Source of the DNA: an uncultured Mollicutes bacterium
GTDB taxonomy: Bacteria > Bacillota_I > Bacilli_A > RFN20 > CAG-449
Assembly (NCBI GenBank): GCA_900551385.1
Contig: URVS01000015.1
Coordinates: 1 to 13,826, forward strand
Direction: 5' to 3'
Length of the DNA stretch: 13,826 nucleotides
Below, in pieces: positions 5,925-13,826 of the stretch; the stretch's first letter is position 1; every line of letters begins with the position of its first letter. Both the position numbers and the translations under genes were made by a program. The notes under the pieces were generated by a model. The model ran no database searches. It was given only the letters and a program-made list of their open reading frames with translations, and was not told the origin of the DNA.

Positions 5925-6862
5925 AAATATCACAAAATAAGATTAAAAATAAGACCACTTTAGACCAAATTGTTAAAGTGGTTTTTACGCTTATTGCTCT
6001 CATTTGTGCTTCAGTTATAGTTGTTGTAGTAATATTTATTTTATTTGAAGGAATTAAGCCATTTGCTACAACATATTTAATTAATGATAAGCAATATACA
6101 GTTAATTTTTGGAATTTTTTAGTGGGTTTATCTTGGGAAGCAAAACCTTATGAATATGGCGTAGGTTTTATCATAATAAATACATTATATGTCACATTTT
6201 TAAGTTTATTAATTGCTATACCAATTTCTGTATTAACTGCTTTATTTATTGTTAGAATTGCTCCCAAAAAAATAGGAACAGTTTTAAATTATGTTATTGA
6301 ATTATTAGCTAGTATTCCTTCAATTATTTATGGTGTTTTTGGAGCAGGTATTATTACTCAATTAGTTAAAAATTTGGCTTCATTATTCCATTATCAAAGT
6401 GCCGGAGGCGTTTCTACTTTAGCAACAGTTTTAGTTTTAGCTATTATGATTATACCTACTATTACTATGATTAGTATTACTAGTATTAAGGCTGTTAAAG
6501 AAGATTTTATTAAAGGTTCATTAGCATTAGGTGCTAGTAAAACTCAAACCAATTTTAAAGTCGTTTTAACCAGTGCTAAATCTGGTATATTCTCTGGAAT
6601 TATATTAGGAGTTGGTAGAGCATTAGGAGAAGCTACTGCAGTAACTATGGTAGCAGGAAACGCTAATTATGGTCCTACATTTAATTTATTTGATATTACT
6701 AGGACTTTAACTTCTACTATGTTAGCCAATATGCAAGAAACAAGTGGTCTTTCTTATGATATAAGATTTAGTGTTGGAGTTATTTTAATTATTATTATTT
6801 TAATTACTAATTTATTGTTAAACTTTATAAAACAAAAGGTAGGTAACAATTATGCAAAATAA
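5903..6862 (+). CDS. pstC: Phosphate ABC transporter permease PstC
   Basis: This 319-residue inner-membrane permease is one half of the phosphate channel with PstA. Membrane segments are at about 24-50, 86-117, 130-155, 170-194, 224-250 and 285-310. The cytoplasmic loop that contacts the ATPase is [11 protein letters not shown] (206-216), followed by the conserved G-R-A-L-G-E-A-T-A (238-246). Its length is normal for the family. The start overlaps pstS by 22 bases; AGGAA at 5888-5892, 10 bases upstream, supports it. The 3' end overlaps pstA by 11 bases. Confidence 0.96.
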   Translation: MESNNQIKISQNKIKNKTTLDQIVKVVFTLIALICASVIVVVVIFILFEGIKPFATTYLINDKQYTVNFWNFLVGLSWEAKPYEYGVGFIIINTLYVTFLSLLIAIPISVLTALFIVRIAPKKIGTVLNYVIELLASIPSIIYGVFGAGIITQLVKNLASLFHYQSAGGVSTLATVLVLAIMIIPTITMISITSIKAVKEDFIKGSLALGASKTQTNFKVVLTSAKSGIFSGIILGVGRALGEATAVTMVAGNANYGPTFNLFDITRTLTSTMLANMQETSGLSYDIRFSVGVILIIIILITNLLLNFIKQKVGNNYAK

Positions 6863-8057
6863 AAGAAAAATTAAAGATATTATTTTACAATCTATTACTT
6901 ATATCTTTTCAAGTTTTGGTATTTTAATATTAGTAGCAATTTTTGTTTTTATTTTTTCTAAAGGCGCTACAACATTATCTTTTGACATGATTACAAGTGA
7001 TTATCATCAAGAAGTATACAATTTAACTTATGAAGAAAAAAATGTTGCTAATTTAGAAGAAAAAAATATTGAGAATAGTTATTATTCTACTAGATGGGGA
7101 ATAGCTTTACAAGATGGAACTAATAATGCTGGTGAAAGTGTTGTTTATGTTAGTTATATAGATGAAAATTCTTGTTTAAGAGGATTAAAAGATCAAACAA
7201 CTGCTTCTCCATTTTCTTTAAAAAAAGGTTATATTGTTACTAAAATTATTCTTTTAGATGAAGAAGATAATATGATAATTTCTATTAGTAAATATAAAGC
7301 AGAAAAAATGATTAATCAAATTAATAAAGGTGTTAGTATTACTGATATGCAAATTACCACTAGCGGTGGTGGTATTAGAGGCTCATTATTAACTACTTTA
7401 TTATTAATATTTTTAACATTAATAATTTCATTACCATTAGGAATTGGTGGGGCTATATATTTAGCAGAATACGCTAAAAATAATAAACTAACTACTATTA
7501 TTAGGGCTATGATTGATATGTCAAGTGGTATTCCAAGTGTTATATTTGGTTTAGTAGGCATGTTAATATTTATTCCTTTTATGAACGCTACTATTCATTC
7601 TTCAGGAACAAGTGTAGCTGCTGGAGCGTTTACAATGGCAATAATGTTATTACCAATTATTATTAGAACAACTGAAGAAGCTATTCATACGATTCCTCAA
7701 TCATATAGAAATGCATCTTTAGCTTTAGGTGCTAGTAAAACACAAACAATATTTAAAGTTGTTATTCCTAATGCTTTAGGTGGTATATTAACTGCAACTT
7801 TATTATCTATTGGTAGAATTATTGGTGAATCAGCCGCTTTAATTTATGTTATGGGAACTGCAATTAAAGACACAGTTGCAATAAATCAAAATTCTACATC
7901 TTTAGCAGTTCATATGTGGTCAGTAATGGCAGGAGAAAATCCAAATTATGCTCAAGCTTGCGCTATAGCAATCATTATATTAATAATAGTTTTAGTATTG
8001 AACATTTTAGTTAAATTAATAAGTAGAAAATTAAATAAATTTGAGGTAAAGAAATAA
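6852..8057 (+). CDS. pstA: Phosphate permease PstA with external PDZ-like insert
   Basis: This 401-residue permease partners PstC; most PstA proteins are nearer 280-300 residues. The extra length is a loop of about 137 residues (37-173) between the first membrane segment (15-36) and the second (about 177-197), predicted to face outward. Within it, 82-170 resembles a PDZ domain: a W-G-I-A-L start, a [11 protein letters not shown] block (99-109), [10 protein letters not shown] (123-132) and a helix [10 protein letters not shown] (148-157). The rest is typical: [11 protein letters not shown] (289-299) for ATPase docking and G-R-I-I-G-E-S-A-A (321-329). An AGGTAGG site lies before the ATG; the stop overlaps pstB as TAATG. 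The PDZ assignment is by eye. Confidence 0.95.
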   Translation: MQNKRKIKDIILQSITYIFSSFGILILVAIFVFIFSKGATTLSFDMITSDYHQEVYNLTYEEKNVANLEEKNIENSYYSTRWGIALQDGTNNAGESVVYVSYIDENSCLRGLKDQTTASPFSLKKGYIVTKIILLDEEDNMIISISKYKAEKMINQINKGVSITDMQITTSGGGIRGSLLTTLLLIFLTLIISLPLGIGGAIYLAEYAKNNKLTTIIRAMIDMSSGIPSVIFGLVGMLIFIPFMNATIHSSGTSVAAGAFTMAIMLLPIIIRTTEEAIHTIPQSYRNASLALGASKTQTIFKVVIPNALGGILTATLLSIGRIIGESAALIYVMGTAIKDTVAINQNSTSLAVHMWSVMAGENPNYAQACAIAIIILIIVLVLNILVKLISRKLNKFEVKK

Positions 8058-8806
8058 TGGATACAGTATTTAAAGTTGAAAATTTAGATTTATATTATGG
8101 AGAAAAACATGCTCTTAAAAATATCAATATTGATATTTATAAAAACAAAGTTACTGCGTTTATTGGTCCTTCTGGATGTGGTAAATCAACATTATTAAGA
8201 TGTTTTGATAGAATGAATGACTTAATTGATGAATGTAAAATAACAGGTTTAATATCATATGAAGGAAAAGATATTAAACAAATGAATCCAATTGAATTAA
8301 GAACCGAAGTAGGCATGGTTTTCCAAAACCCTAATCCTTTTCCAATGTCAATATTTGATAATGTTGCTTATGGTCCTAGATGTCAAGGAATTAAAAGCAA
8401 AGCTACTTTAACAAAAATTGTCGTGGAATCTTTAAAAAAAGCTGCTTTATATGATGAAGTAAGTGATCGTTTAAAAGATTCTGCTTTAAGCTTATCAGGA
8501 GGACAACAACAAAGATTATGTATTGCTAGATGTATAGCAATGAATCCAAAAGTAATTTTAATGGATGAACCTACATCTGCTCTTGACCCAATTGCTACAT
8601 TAAAAATAGAAGAATTAATGGAAGATTTAAAAAAAGATTTTACAATAATTATCGTTACTCATAATATGCAACAAGCTACAAGAATTAGTGATTATACAGC
8701 TTTCTTTATGCTTGGTGAAATTATTGAATACGCTCCAACAGAAAAATTATTTAAAGATCCACAAAACAAAAAAACAGAAGATTATATTACAGGAAGGTTT
8801 GGTTAA
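8057..8806 (+). CDS. pstB: Phosphate ABC transporter ATP-binding protein PstB
   Basis: This 249-residue ATPase powers phosphate import through PstCA. It has Walker [10 protein letters not shown] (37-45), Q-loop V-F-Q-N-P (88-92), signature L-S-G-G-Q-Q-Q-R (146-153), Walker B V-I-L-M-D-E-P (166-172) with catalytic Glu171, D-loop S-A-L-D (174-177) and switch His202. Nothing is missing and the length is standard. The ATG overlaps the pstA stop, with GAGG about 10 bases upstream; phoU begins one base after the stop. Confidence 0.97.
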   Translation: MDTVFKVENLDLYYGEKHALKNINIDIYKNKVTAFIGPSGCGKSTLLRCFDRMNDLIDECKITGLISYEGKDIKQMNPIELRTEVGMVFQNPNPFPMSIFDNVAYGPRCQGIKSKATLTKIVVESLKKAALYDEVSDRLKDSALSLSGGQQQRLCIARCIAMNPKVILMDEPTSALDPIATLKIEELMEDLKKDFTIIIVTHNMQQATRISDYTAFFMLGEIIEYAPTEKLFKDPQNKKTEDYITGRFG

Positions 8807-8807
8807 A

Positions 8808-9449
8808 ATGAAATTACAAGAAGAATTAGATAATCTCAATCAAATGATTATTAAAATGGCTGATGTGGTTGAAAACAACTTATCATTAGCTTTCTCATTA
8901 TATAAAAAATATGATGAAGATACTGCAGCACAAATAAATGATGATATTGTTGATTTACATGAAAGATTAGTTGAAGAAGTATGCATGTCAATTTTAATTA
9001 AGGAAAGATTTTTTGCTAAAGATATGCGTATGGTTATAGGCATTCTTAAATTAGTAGCAGATCTTGAAAGATTAGGTGACCATGCTGAAGATATCAATAC
9101 TTTTTCAAAAAAATTAATTAATGAAGATAAACATCATTTTGATGACATAGACAAAGCTATTAATATTGCAATGAATATGGTTCATAACTCTATTGATTCT
9201 TTTATTAAAAAAGACTTAAGTGCTGCTCAACAAGTAATTTTAGATGATGATTTAGTTGATAAATTATATGAAAAATTAATTAATGAAATAATTACTTTAG
9301 CAGAAAATAAACAAGTTTCTTCTGCTTTTGCAATATACACTACTCTTGTAGTAAAATATATAGAGAGAATAGCTGATCACGCTTCAAATATAGCTGAATG
9401 GGTTATCTATATTCTCAGTGGGTATTATAAAGATAAACAAATCTTTTAA
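8808..9449 (+). CDS. phoU: Phosphate signalling protein PhoU
   Basis: This 213-residue soluble helical protein couples the Pst transporter to the PhoR kinase and restrains the Pho response when phosphate is plentiful. Two three-helix bundles each carry the conserved metal-contact block: D-L-E-R-L-G-D-H-A-E-D-I (85-96) in the first and Y-I-E-R-I-A-D-H-A-S-N-I in the second (near the C-terminus). The ATG at 8808-8810 is preferred because AGGAAGG (8791-8797) sits 10 bases upstream and the protein then begins at the normal family start. The frame stays open upstream only because it overlaps pstB. The gene lies between pstB and phoP, as in many pst operons. Confidence 0.95.
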   Translation: MKLQEELDNLNQMIIKMADVVENNLSLAFSLYKKYDEDTAAQINDDIVDLHERLVEEVCMSILIKERFFAKDMRMVIGILKLVADLERLGDHAEDINTFSKKLINEDKHHFDDIDKAINIAMNMVHNSIDSFIKKDLSAAQQVILDDDLVDKLYEKLINEIITLAENKQVSSAFAIYTTLVVKYIERIADHASNIAEWVIYILSGYYKDKQIF

Positions 9450-9457
9450 GGAGAGTT

Positions 9458-10132
9458 ATGGGGTCAATTATTTATTCTGTTGAAGATGATGTAGATATTG
9501 CAAGAATTATTAATAAAACATTAACCAAACAAGGATATCAAGTTTATTCTTTTCAAGATGGCAAAAGTTTTATAGAAGCTTTTAATAAACAAAAACCGGA
9601 TTTAGTTTTACTTGATTTAATGCTTCCAGATATGAATGGTAATGATATCATTAAATTTATTAGAAATGATATTGAAAATAATGAAGTTGAAATTATTATT
9701 ATCTCTGCTAAAAGAATGTTAATGGATAAAGTAGAAGGTCTTGATTTAGGAGCCGATGATTATTTAGAAAAACCATTTGATTTACTTGAATTAATGTCAA
9801 GAGTTAATGCTAGATTAAGAAGACATCAAAACAAAAATATTTTAATCTATAATAATTTAAAAGTAGATTTACAAAAACATTTAGTTTTTTTGGATAACAA
9901 AGAAATTATTTGTACTAATAAAGAATTTGACATTCTTACTTATTTATTACAAAGAAAAGGACAAGCTGTTTCTAGAGATGATTTATTAACATTTTTATGG
10001 GGCGATAATAATTCTGATTATGAATCAAGAACAATAGATGTTCACATTAAAAGTTTAAGAGCAAAACTAAATGATAATGATGGCTCTATTATTCAAACAA
10101 TTTATGGAATAGGATATAAAATTGGTATATGA
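9458..10132 (+). CDS. phoP: Phosphate response regulator, PhoP/PhoB type
   Basis: This 224-residue OmpR-family regulator is the probable activator of the pst operon. The receiver has acidic residues E9, D10 and D11, phosphoacceptor D53 (V-L-L-D-L-M-L-P-D), Ser83 at the usual Ser/Thr position and K105 in Y-L-E-K-P-F. The winged-helix domain (about 128-224) has the typical T-N-K-E-F-D-I-L-T-Y-L, S-R-T-I-D-V-H-I-K-S-L-R and Y-G-I-G-Y-K. AAGGAG overlaps the phoU stop. The gene ends in TGA within an ATGA overlap with the kinase gene. Its position after phoU and the Pho boxes before pstS support the phosphate role; the fold alone does not prove it. Confidence 0.93.
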   Translation: MGSIIYSVEDDVDIARIINKTLTKQGYQVYSFQDGKSFIEAFNKQKPDLVLLDLMLPDMNGNDIIKFIRNDIENNEVEIIIISAKRMLMDKVEGLDLGADDYLEKPFDLLELMSRVNARLRRHQNKNILIYNNLKVDLQKHLVFLDNKEIICTNKEFDILTYLLQRKGQAVSRDDLLTFLWGDNNSDYESRTIDVHIKSLRAKLNDNDGSIIQTIYGIGYKIGI

Positions 10133-11793
10133 AAAAACGTTTAATAATATCTAATATTTTAGTAGTTTTCTTTTCAATGATTGCTCTTTTATTTATTTCT
10201 TGTTTTATTGTTAGTGAATCTAATTTTAAAAGAACATCATCACAAATTAAATCATATTTAAATATAGCTTGTAACATTTATAATGGTAATAACCAAGATG
10301 AATTAACATCTTATTTTTCTAATAATAAAGATATAAGAATTACTATTATTGATAAAACAGGTAAAGTAATTTTTGATACTGAAAAAAACACAGAAGAAAA
10401 TCATTTATCAAGGCAAGAAATTACATCTTTAGGACAAGTAACATGTCGTTATTCTACTACATTAAATATTTCAATGTATTATGTAGCAGCAGAAGATTCA
10501 AATACTTATATTCGAATTGCTTTACCAGAAAATAGTGTTAATTCTATTGTTCAACAATTACTTATTTATGGCACTCTTACTTTAGCAATTATATGCGTTT
10601 TAACTATTTTTATTTCAATTAATATTATTAATCAATCAATGGAACCATTAAAACAAGAAATAAAAAAATTATCTACAATTGTAGGTGAAGATATACCTGT
10701 AAATGATTCTGATATTGATTTTTTATCTCATCAAATCGATGATGTTCAATTCTTAATTAATCAAAAAATATATAATATTCAAGAAGAAAAAGATAAAACT
10801 ATAGCTATTATAGATAATTTAAATCAAGGATTTATTCTTCTCGATGATGAATTAAATACTATTTTAATTAATAAAATAGCTAAGAAATTATTAGCGTATA
10901 ATAATGAAAAAAATTATTTATATTATATTAGATCTTTACAAATTCAAAATGCAATTAATAACACTTTAAAAGAACATAAAGCTCATGAAGAACAAATAAT
11001 TCAAGATAATAAAGCTTTTATTTATCAAATTTCTCCATTACAATATCAAGAAAATGGTAAAAATAAAAATGGTGTTTCAATTCTATTTTATGATATAACT
11101 GACCAATATCAATTACAAAAAGCTAAGCAAGATTTCTTTGCTAATGCTTCTCATGAATTAAAAAGTCCACTTACTACAATTATTGGTTATCAACAAATGA
11201 TTTCTGAAGGTATTATAGATACAAATGAAGAAATTATTGATGCAAGTAAAAGAACTTTATATGAAGCTAAAAGAATGAATCAAATGGTAATTGATATGTT
11301 AGAATTATCTTCTCTAGAAAGTGAAAAAATAATTAATAATGAAATTAATAATTTAAAAGATGTAACTCAAAATATTATAAATTCTTATACTTTAAAATTA
11401 GAAGATAAACATATTAATTTAACAACTTCTTTAAATGATTTAAATGTTAAAATACCTCAAAAAGATTTAATTCATTTAATTTCAAATTTAATTGATAATG
11501 CGATAAAATATAATATTGAAAAAGGTAACATTGATATTAATATTAATAAAGATGATAATTCTTTTATTATTAAAGATACTGGTATTGGTATTTCTAAAGA
11601 TAATCAAGAAAGAGTATTTGAAAGATTTTATCAAGTTGATAAAAATCGTGCAAGTGATCAAGGTACTGGTTTAGGTTTATCTATTGTAAAACATATTTGT
11701 TTAAAATATGATATTAAATTAAAATTAAATTCTGAATTAAATAAAGGAACATCAATCACTTTAGTTTTTCCTAATATTGAAAAAAATAAATAA
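10129..11793 (+). CDS. phoR: Phosphate sensor histidine kinase, PhoR type
   Basis: This is a 554-residue membrane kinase. The first membrane segment is about 7-28, an external region of about 115 residues follows, and the second segment is about 144-168. Next come a linker, a PAS-like domain (about 222-325), the dimerisation H-box F-F-A-N-A-S-H-E-L-K-S-P-L with His342, and the ATPase domain with N-box N-L-I-D-N-A (453-458), D-T-G-I-G-I (483-488), F-box F-E-R-F-Y-Q-V-D-K (497-505) and G-T-G-L-G-L-S-I-V (512-520). This layout matches PhoR and WalK-like kinases; the operon context decides for PhoR. The start overlaps the phoP stop by four bases, and the gene is last before the terminator at 11824-11862. 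Confidence 0.93.
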   Translation: MKKRLIISNILVVFFSMIALLFISCFIVSESNFKRTSSQIKSYLNIACNIYNGNNQDELTSYFSNNKDIRITIIDKTGKVIFDTEKNTEENHLSRQEITSLGQVTCRYSTTLNISMYYVAAEDSNTYIRIALPENSVNSIVQQLLIYGTLTLAIICVLTIFISINIINQSMEPLKQEIKKLSTIVGEDIPVNDSDIDFLSHQIDDVQFLINQKIYNIQEEKDKTIAIIDNLNQGFILLDDELNTILINKIAKKLLAYNNEKNYLYYIRSLQIQNAINNTLKEHKAHEEQIIQDNKAFIYQISPLQYQENGKNKNGVSILFYDITDQYQLQKAKQDFFANASHELKSPLTTIIGYQQMISEGIIDTNEEIIDASKRTLYEAKRMNQMVIDMLELSSLESEKIINNEINNLKDVTQNIINSYTLKLEDKHINLTTSLNDLNVKIPQKDLIHLISNLIDNAIKYNIEKGNIDININKDDNSFIIKDTGIGISKDNQERVFERFYQVDKNRASDQGTGLGLSIVKHICLKYDIKLKLNSELNKGTSITLVFPNIEKNK

Positions 11794-11823
11794 TTATTTT
11801 AATGAATTAATATATAAATAATC

Positions 11824-11862
11824 AAAAATAGAATAAATATTTTAAGTATCTATTCTATTTTT
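11824..11862. terminator. Terminator between phoR and the CatA-like gene
   Basis: A perfect 12-bp stem pairs 11824-11835 (AAAAATAGAATA) with 11851-11862 (TATTCTATTTTT) around a 15-base loop. T-runs on both strands suit termination of the plus-strand pst-pho operon and of the convergent minus-strand acetyltransferase gene. The stem is AT-rich, so its efficiency is uncertain. Confidence 0.75.
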
Positions 11863-11901
11863 ATTAATGATATTAATCTAAATATTACAAATTATAGTTT
11901 T

Positions 11902-12558
11902 CTAATTAATAAAATATTTTAAGCAATTAAGGCTATATTCCTTAACATTGTTTAAAGCTTTTGAACAAGGAAAACCATCTACTAAAACATGAGAAACAGT
12001 TAAATTAAAAGATAAAATATATCTATTATTAACTAATTTATATTTACTCCAGCAAATTCTAGGTACAGATAATGATTCAACATTATTATTAGGTAATGGA
12101 TGCACCATGCTATTATATTCTAACCATGGAATACAAGTTATATAATAAACATTATAATCTTCATTATTGTATCCTTCATTAACACATTCTTCATTTTTAG
12201 CAATTTCAATTACTTTTTTATTTATTTTATAAAATTCTTGATAATTATATACCATATTAGAACGACAATTTTCAAAATTATTTGTTTTAGTTAAAACAGT
12301 ATAAGTTGGATTTATATCATCATATAATCTTACTTCGTTATTTACGATTCTTAATCTTAATTCTTCTACATTATTTAAAGCGTTCATAACTATAAAAAGA
12401 AAATTAATAAAAAAAGATGTTTTAGTTTCTTTGGAATAATTAACAATATTTGTTACATCAACATCTATATTAAAACCATAATCTGGATTAGAGAATGTTG
12501 AAAACCACAAATATTGTTTTTTTCTACTCCATTTATCTATATCAATAATTTTATACAT
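11902..12558 (-). CDS. CatA-like O-acetyltransferase
   Basis: The 218 residues match the length of type A chloramphenicol acetyltransferases, which form trimers and acetylate a hydroxyl using acetyl-CoA. The catalytic motif H-x-x-x-D-G is present as H-V-L-V-D-G, with His190 and Asp194. Other family landmarks are I-D-I-D-K-W-S-R-K (5-13), P-T-Y-T-V-L (84-89) and I-P-W-L-E-Y-N-S (143-150), with Ser150 at the place of the transition-state serine. GAGG about 8 bases before the ATG supports the start. The gene stands alone with no mobile element beside it, and its composition matches the neighbours, so recent acquisition is not indicated. Whether it acts on chloramphenicol or another acceptor cannot be told from sequence. 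Confidence 0.88.
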   Translation of the reverse strand: MYKIIDIDKWSRKKQYLWFSTFSNPDYGFNIDVDVTNIVNYSKETKTSFFINFLFIVMNALNNVEELRLRIVNNEVRLYDDINPTYTVLTKTNNFENCRSNMVYNYQEFYKINKKVIEIAKNEECVNEGYNNEDYNVYYITCIPWLEYNSMVHPLPNNNVESLSVPRICWSKYKLVNNRYILSFNLTVSHVLVDGFPCSKALNNVKEYSLNCLKYFIN

Positions 12559-12736
12559 TATATCTACCTCAACAATAATTTACATAAAATTTTTTTATTT
12601 AACAATATCTATATAAATAAATACTAATATTTTACTTAAAAACTATTTTATAATAAGAAAAATTGTTCTTTTTGTTATCATTAATAGTTTTATATATAAT
12701 TTAACTTTTTTTTGTCAAAAAATATATTATTTAATC
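12559..12736. other. Divergent AT-rich intergenic region
   Basis: This stretch holds the upstream regions of the CatA-like gene (leftward) and the decayed SGNH lipoprotein (rightward). Several TATAAT-like hexamers occur (for example around 12693-12700 on the plus strand), but the DNA is so AT-rich that none can be preferred. No RNA gene, repeat or operator is visible. Confidence 0.5.
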
Positions 12737-13133
12737 ATGAAAAAGAAATATTTGTCTATTTTGTTATTATTTAATTTAATTAGTTGTCAATCCAGTAATT
12801 ATAATTTAAATATGAATTATGATTTTTTAGAATGTACTAATTTAGAAAATGGTAATAATCAAAAAACTAAAGTAATTATTCTATTAGGTCAAAGTAATGC
12901 TTTTTGATGTTCAATTAATGAGTAATGTCAAATTATTAATGAATCAAAATATAAATTTTCATTATTATCAAATTATAATAAATATTTTTTCTACTATAGA
13001 TTTAGGCTTTTCTACAACTTTAAAACCAAATTATAATCCAAATTTAGGACATTATGATTCTTTAAGTGAAATTGCTTTAGGAAATGAATTTGCTAAAGAA
13101 ATACTAAATATTTACTCTACAAATAATAATTAA
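12737..13133 (+). pseudogene. Decayed SGNH-hydrolase-like lipoprotein gene
   Basis: An ATG at 12737 opens a 56-codon frame with a lipoprotein signal (MKKKYLSILLLFNLISCQ, probable lipid Cys17), then V-I-I-L-L-G-Q-S-N-A, the block I nucleophile motif of the sialate-acetylesterase-like SGNH family. It stops at TGA 12905-12907. In another frame the sequence continues to 13133 and carries N-L-G-H-Y-D-S-L-S-E-I-A-L-G-N-E-F-A, the usual C-terminal block V with the catalytic His. The frames meet at a run of five T (12901-12905); removing one T joins them. Even joined, only about 132 residues remain, so blocks II-III and well over 100 residues are missing. This is therefore an internal deletion plus frameshift, not one sequencing error. 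There is no clear ribosome binding site. Confidence 0.75.
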
Positions 13134-13173
13134 ATAAATTTTTGTCTAATTGAATAATTTTAAATATTTTTAT

Positions 13174-13209
13174 GTAGAAAAAAAGCTTAATTTATCAAAC
13201 TAAGCTTTT
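13174..13209 (-). terminator. Terminator of 115-residue protein gene
   Basis: AAAAGCTTA (13181-13189) pairs perfectly with TAAGCTTTT (13201-13209) around an 11-base loop. On the minus strand the stem runs into seven consecutive T, ideal for ending the gene whose stop is at 13221. On the plus strand it could also stop transcripts through the pseudogene. Confidence 0.85.
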
Positions 13210-13220
13210 ATTGAATTTAA

Positions 13221-13568
13221 TTATCTATGTAATTTAAATGATAAATAATTTTTTAATACTTCTTCATCAACATGATCAGAATCAGGTGCTAAATAAGGAA
13301 CTTCACTTAAAGGATATGTTTTTGATCCCATTGTACCATCTTTCATAGGGAATGTTTCTACAACAACATCAACTAAATCAATATTGTAAAAATGTTCTCC
13401 TCTTTCATTTGAATATTTTCTTGAAACTTTTCCATCTTCTACATAATAAGTTTCATTATATGTATATCTATGTTTATTTTCTTTATTAGTATAACCATAT
13501 CCTTTTGTTATACCAAGAGTACAATCACCAACTTGTACCTTTACCATAGTATTTTTTAATTCTTCCAT
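13221..13568 (-). CDS. Hypothetical 115-residue protein
   Basis: I do not recognise this family. The protein is soluble in appearance, with no signal peptide or membrane segment. It is mostly beta-like and rich in charged and aromatic residues (for example E-T-Y-Y-V-E-D-G-K-V near residue 40), with one Cys at 16. A helical C-terminal tail follows a P-D-S-D-H-V-D-E-E-V segment (about 95-104). AGGAGG (13574-13579) and an extended -10 promoter upstream, with a dedicated terminator downstream, indicate a genuinely expressed single-gene unit. No neighbour suggests a function. Confidence 0.85.
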   Translation of the reverse strand: MEELKNTMVKVQVGDCTLGITKGYGYTNKENKHRYTYNETYYVEDGKVSRKYSNERGEHFYNIDLVDVVVETFPMKDGTMGSKTYPLSEVPYLAPDSDHVDEEVLKNYLSFKLHR

Positions 13569-13594
13569 AATAACCTCCTGAAAAAATCATATTT

Positions 13595-13603
13595 ATTATA
13601 GCA
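13595..13603 (-). promoter_or_regulatory. Extended -10 promoter of 115-residue protein gene
   Basis: The minus strand reads TGCTATAAT (13603-13595), a perfect extended -10, 27 bases before the ATG. The -35 position 17 bases upstream (TATTTT) is weak, as is usual for extended -10 promoters. Confidence 0.75.
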
Positions 13604-13678
13604 CACATTAAAATTAAAAAATAATAATTTTAATAAAGAATATTAACTTTTATTGCTTATTAATTTATAGTTAAAAAA

Positions 13679-13761
13679 TTAGCGGAGCGTTAATAACGCA
13701 AATCGAATAATATAGCCACTTTACGCTAACCAATCTAAACGTAAACTTAGCCTATATTATT
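13679..13761. other. Intergenic stretch with overlapping inverted repeats
   Basis: Less AT-rich than its surroundings, this region holds three dyads. GCGTTA (13687-13692) mirrors TAACGC (13694-13699). TTAGCG (13679-13684) mirrors CGCTAA (13724-13729). A longer dyad pairs AATAATATAG (13706-13715) with CTATATTATT (13752-13761), with inner arms TTTACG (13720-13725) and CGTAAA (13740-13745). The second and third share 13724-13725 and cannot form together. On the minus strand the TTAGCG/CGCTAA dyad ends in six T (13679-13673), so it probably terminates the gene entering from the right edge. Confidence 0.55.
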
Positions 13762-13826
13762 TTCGTCATCAAATCTTTTTTTATCAAATATTGCACGTTC
13801 ACCGTATACAAGAATAGGAACAAGCG
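13747..13826 (-). CDS. C-terminal end of an unidentified minus-strand gene
   Basis: A frame open from the window edge ends at TAA 13747-13749. The last 25 residues are L-V-P-I-L-V-Y-G-E-R-A-I-F-D, then K-K-R-F-D-D-E-N-N-I-G. The start lies beyond the window. The composed, non-repetitive sequence and the terminator-like dyad after the stop suggest a real gene, but the fragment is too short to name. Confidence 0.6.
   Translation of the reverse strand, partial: LVPILVYGERAIFDKKRFDDENNIG

Noticed and set aside
8688..8807. Forty-residue N-terminal extension of PhoU
   Set aside because: It overlaps pstB in another frame, lacks a ribosome binding site and is absent from the PhoU family; AGGAAGG precedes the ATG at 8808.
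10130..10132. TGA read as tryptophan (mycoplasma code)
   Set aside because: This TGA ends the PhoP protein exactly at its normal length within an ATGA overlap with phoR, and tryptophans in the window are encoded by TGG.
12897..13133. Independent 78-residue gene
   Set aside because: It begins with no ribosome binding site inside the GQSN codons of the preceding frame, and its end matches SGNH block V, so it is the displaced 3' part of a pseudogene.
1..13826. CRISPR arrays, tRNA or rRNA genes, insertion sequences
   Set aside because: No regularly spaced repeats, cloverleaf-like sequence, transposase frame or terminal inverted repeats were seen on either strand.

Overview
The window is very AT-rich (by eye about a quarter G+C) with strong AGGAGG-type ribosome binding sites, TTGACA/TATAAT promoter elements and compact, overlapping operons. 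TGA is a stop (it ends the phosphate response regulator at 10130-10132 and overlaps the next start), so this is not a TGA=Trp mycoplasma. PstS has a lipobox, and there are a GHKL kinase and a LytTR regulator. Together these point to a low-G+C Firmicute, probably a host-associated member of the Erysipelotrichia or Mollicutes-like Bacilli. That placement is inferred; no rRNA or other marker gene is present.

Left arm, minus strand (4845 down to 1): a LytTR response regulator and an AgrC-like GHKL sensor kinase are read from a promoter at 4815-4845. Its -35 (TTGACA) and -10 (TATAAT) are both perfect, but the 19-base spacer contains a run of 11 G (11 C on the plus strand), a classic arrangement for phase variation. 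About 100 bases past the kinase is an exact 9-bp direct repeat, CGTGAATTG, with a 21-bp period, the geometry of LytTR-family binding sites. It lies directly upstream of an operon encoding an unannotated 46-residue peptide, a 762-residue secreted protein with two tandem beta-propeller-like halves, and the start of a small membrane protein that runs off the window through a strong terminator-like hairpin. My reading is a phase-variable, signal-responsive switch for a surface or secreted protein.

Centre, plus strand (4869-11862): a complete phosphate-starvation operon, pstS-pstC-pstA-pstB-phoU-phoP-phoR, with coding regions overlapping or 0-8 bases apart. It is preceded by three TTTACA Pho boxes and ends at a 12-bp stem terminator. 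PstS takes up phosphate with PstCAB, PhoU is the usual link from transporter to kinase, and PhoR/PhoP probably feeds back on the Pho boxes. Two oddities stand out. PstS appears circularly permuted (its SGTR half precedes its GSTS half), and PstA carries an external insert of about 130 residues that looks like a PDZ domain. The Pho boxes begin only about 24 bases from the -35 of the divergent phase-variable promoter, so phosphate status could touch the LytTR system.

Right arm (11863-13826): a CatA-like acetyltransferase (minus), a decayed SGNH-hydrolase lipoprotein with an internal deletion (plus), a 115-residue protein of unknown function (minus) with its own extended -10 promoter and terminator, a structured intergenic stretch with overlapping inverted repeats, and the last 25 codons of an unidentified minus-strand gene.
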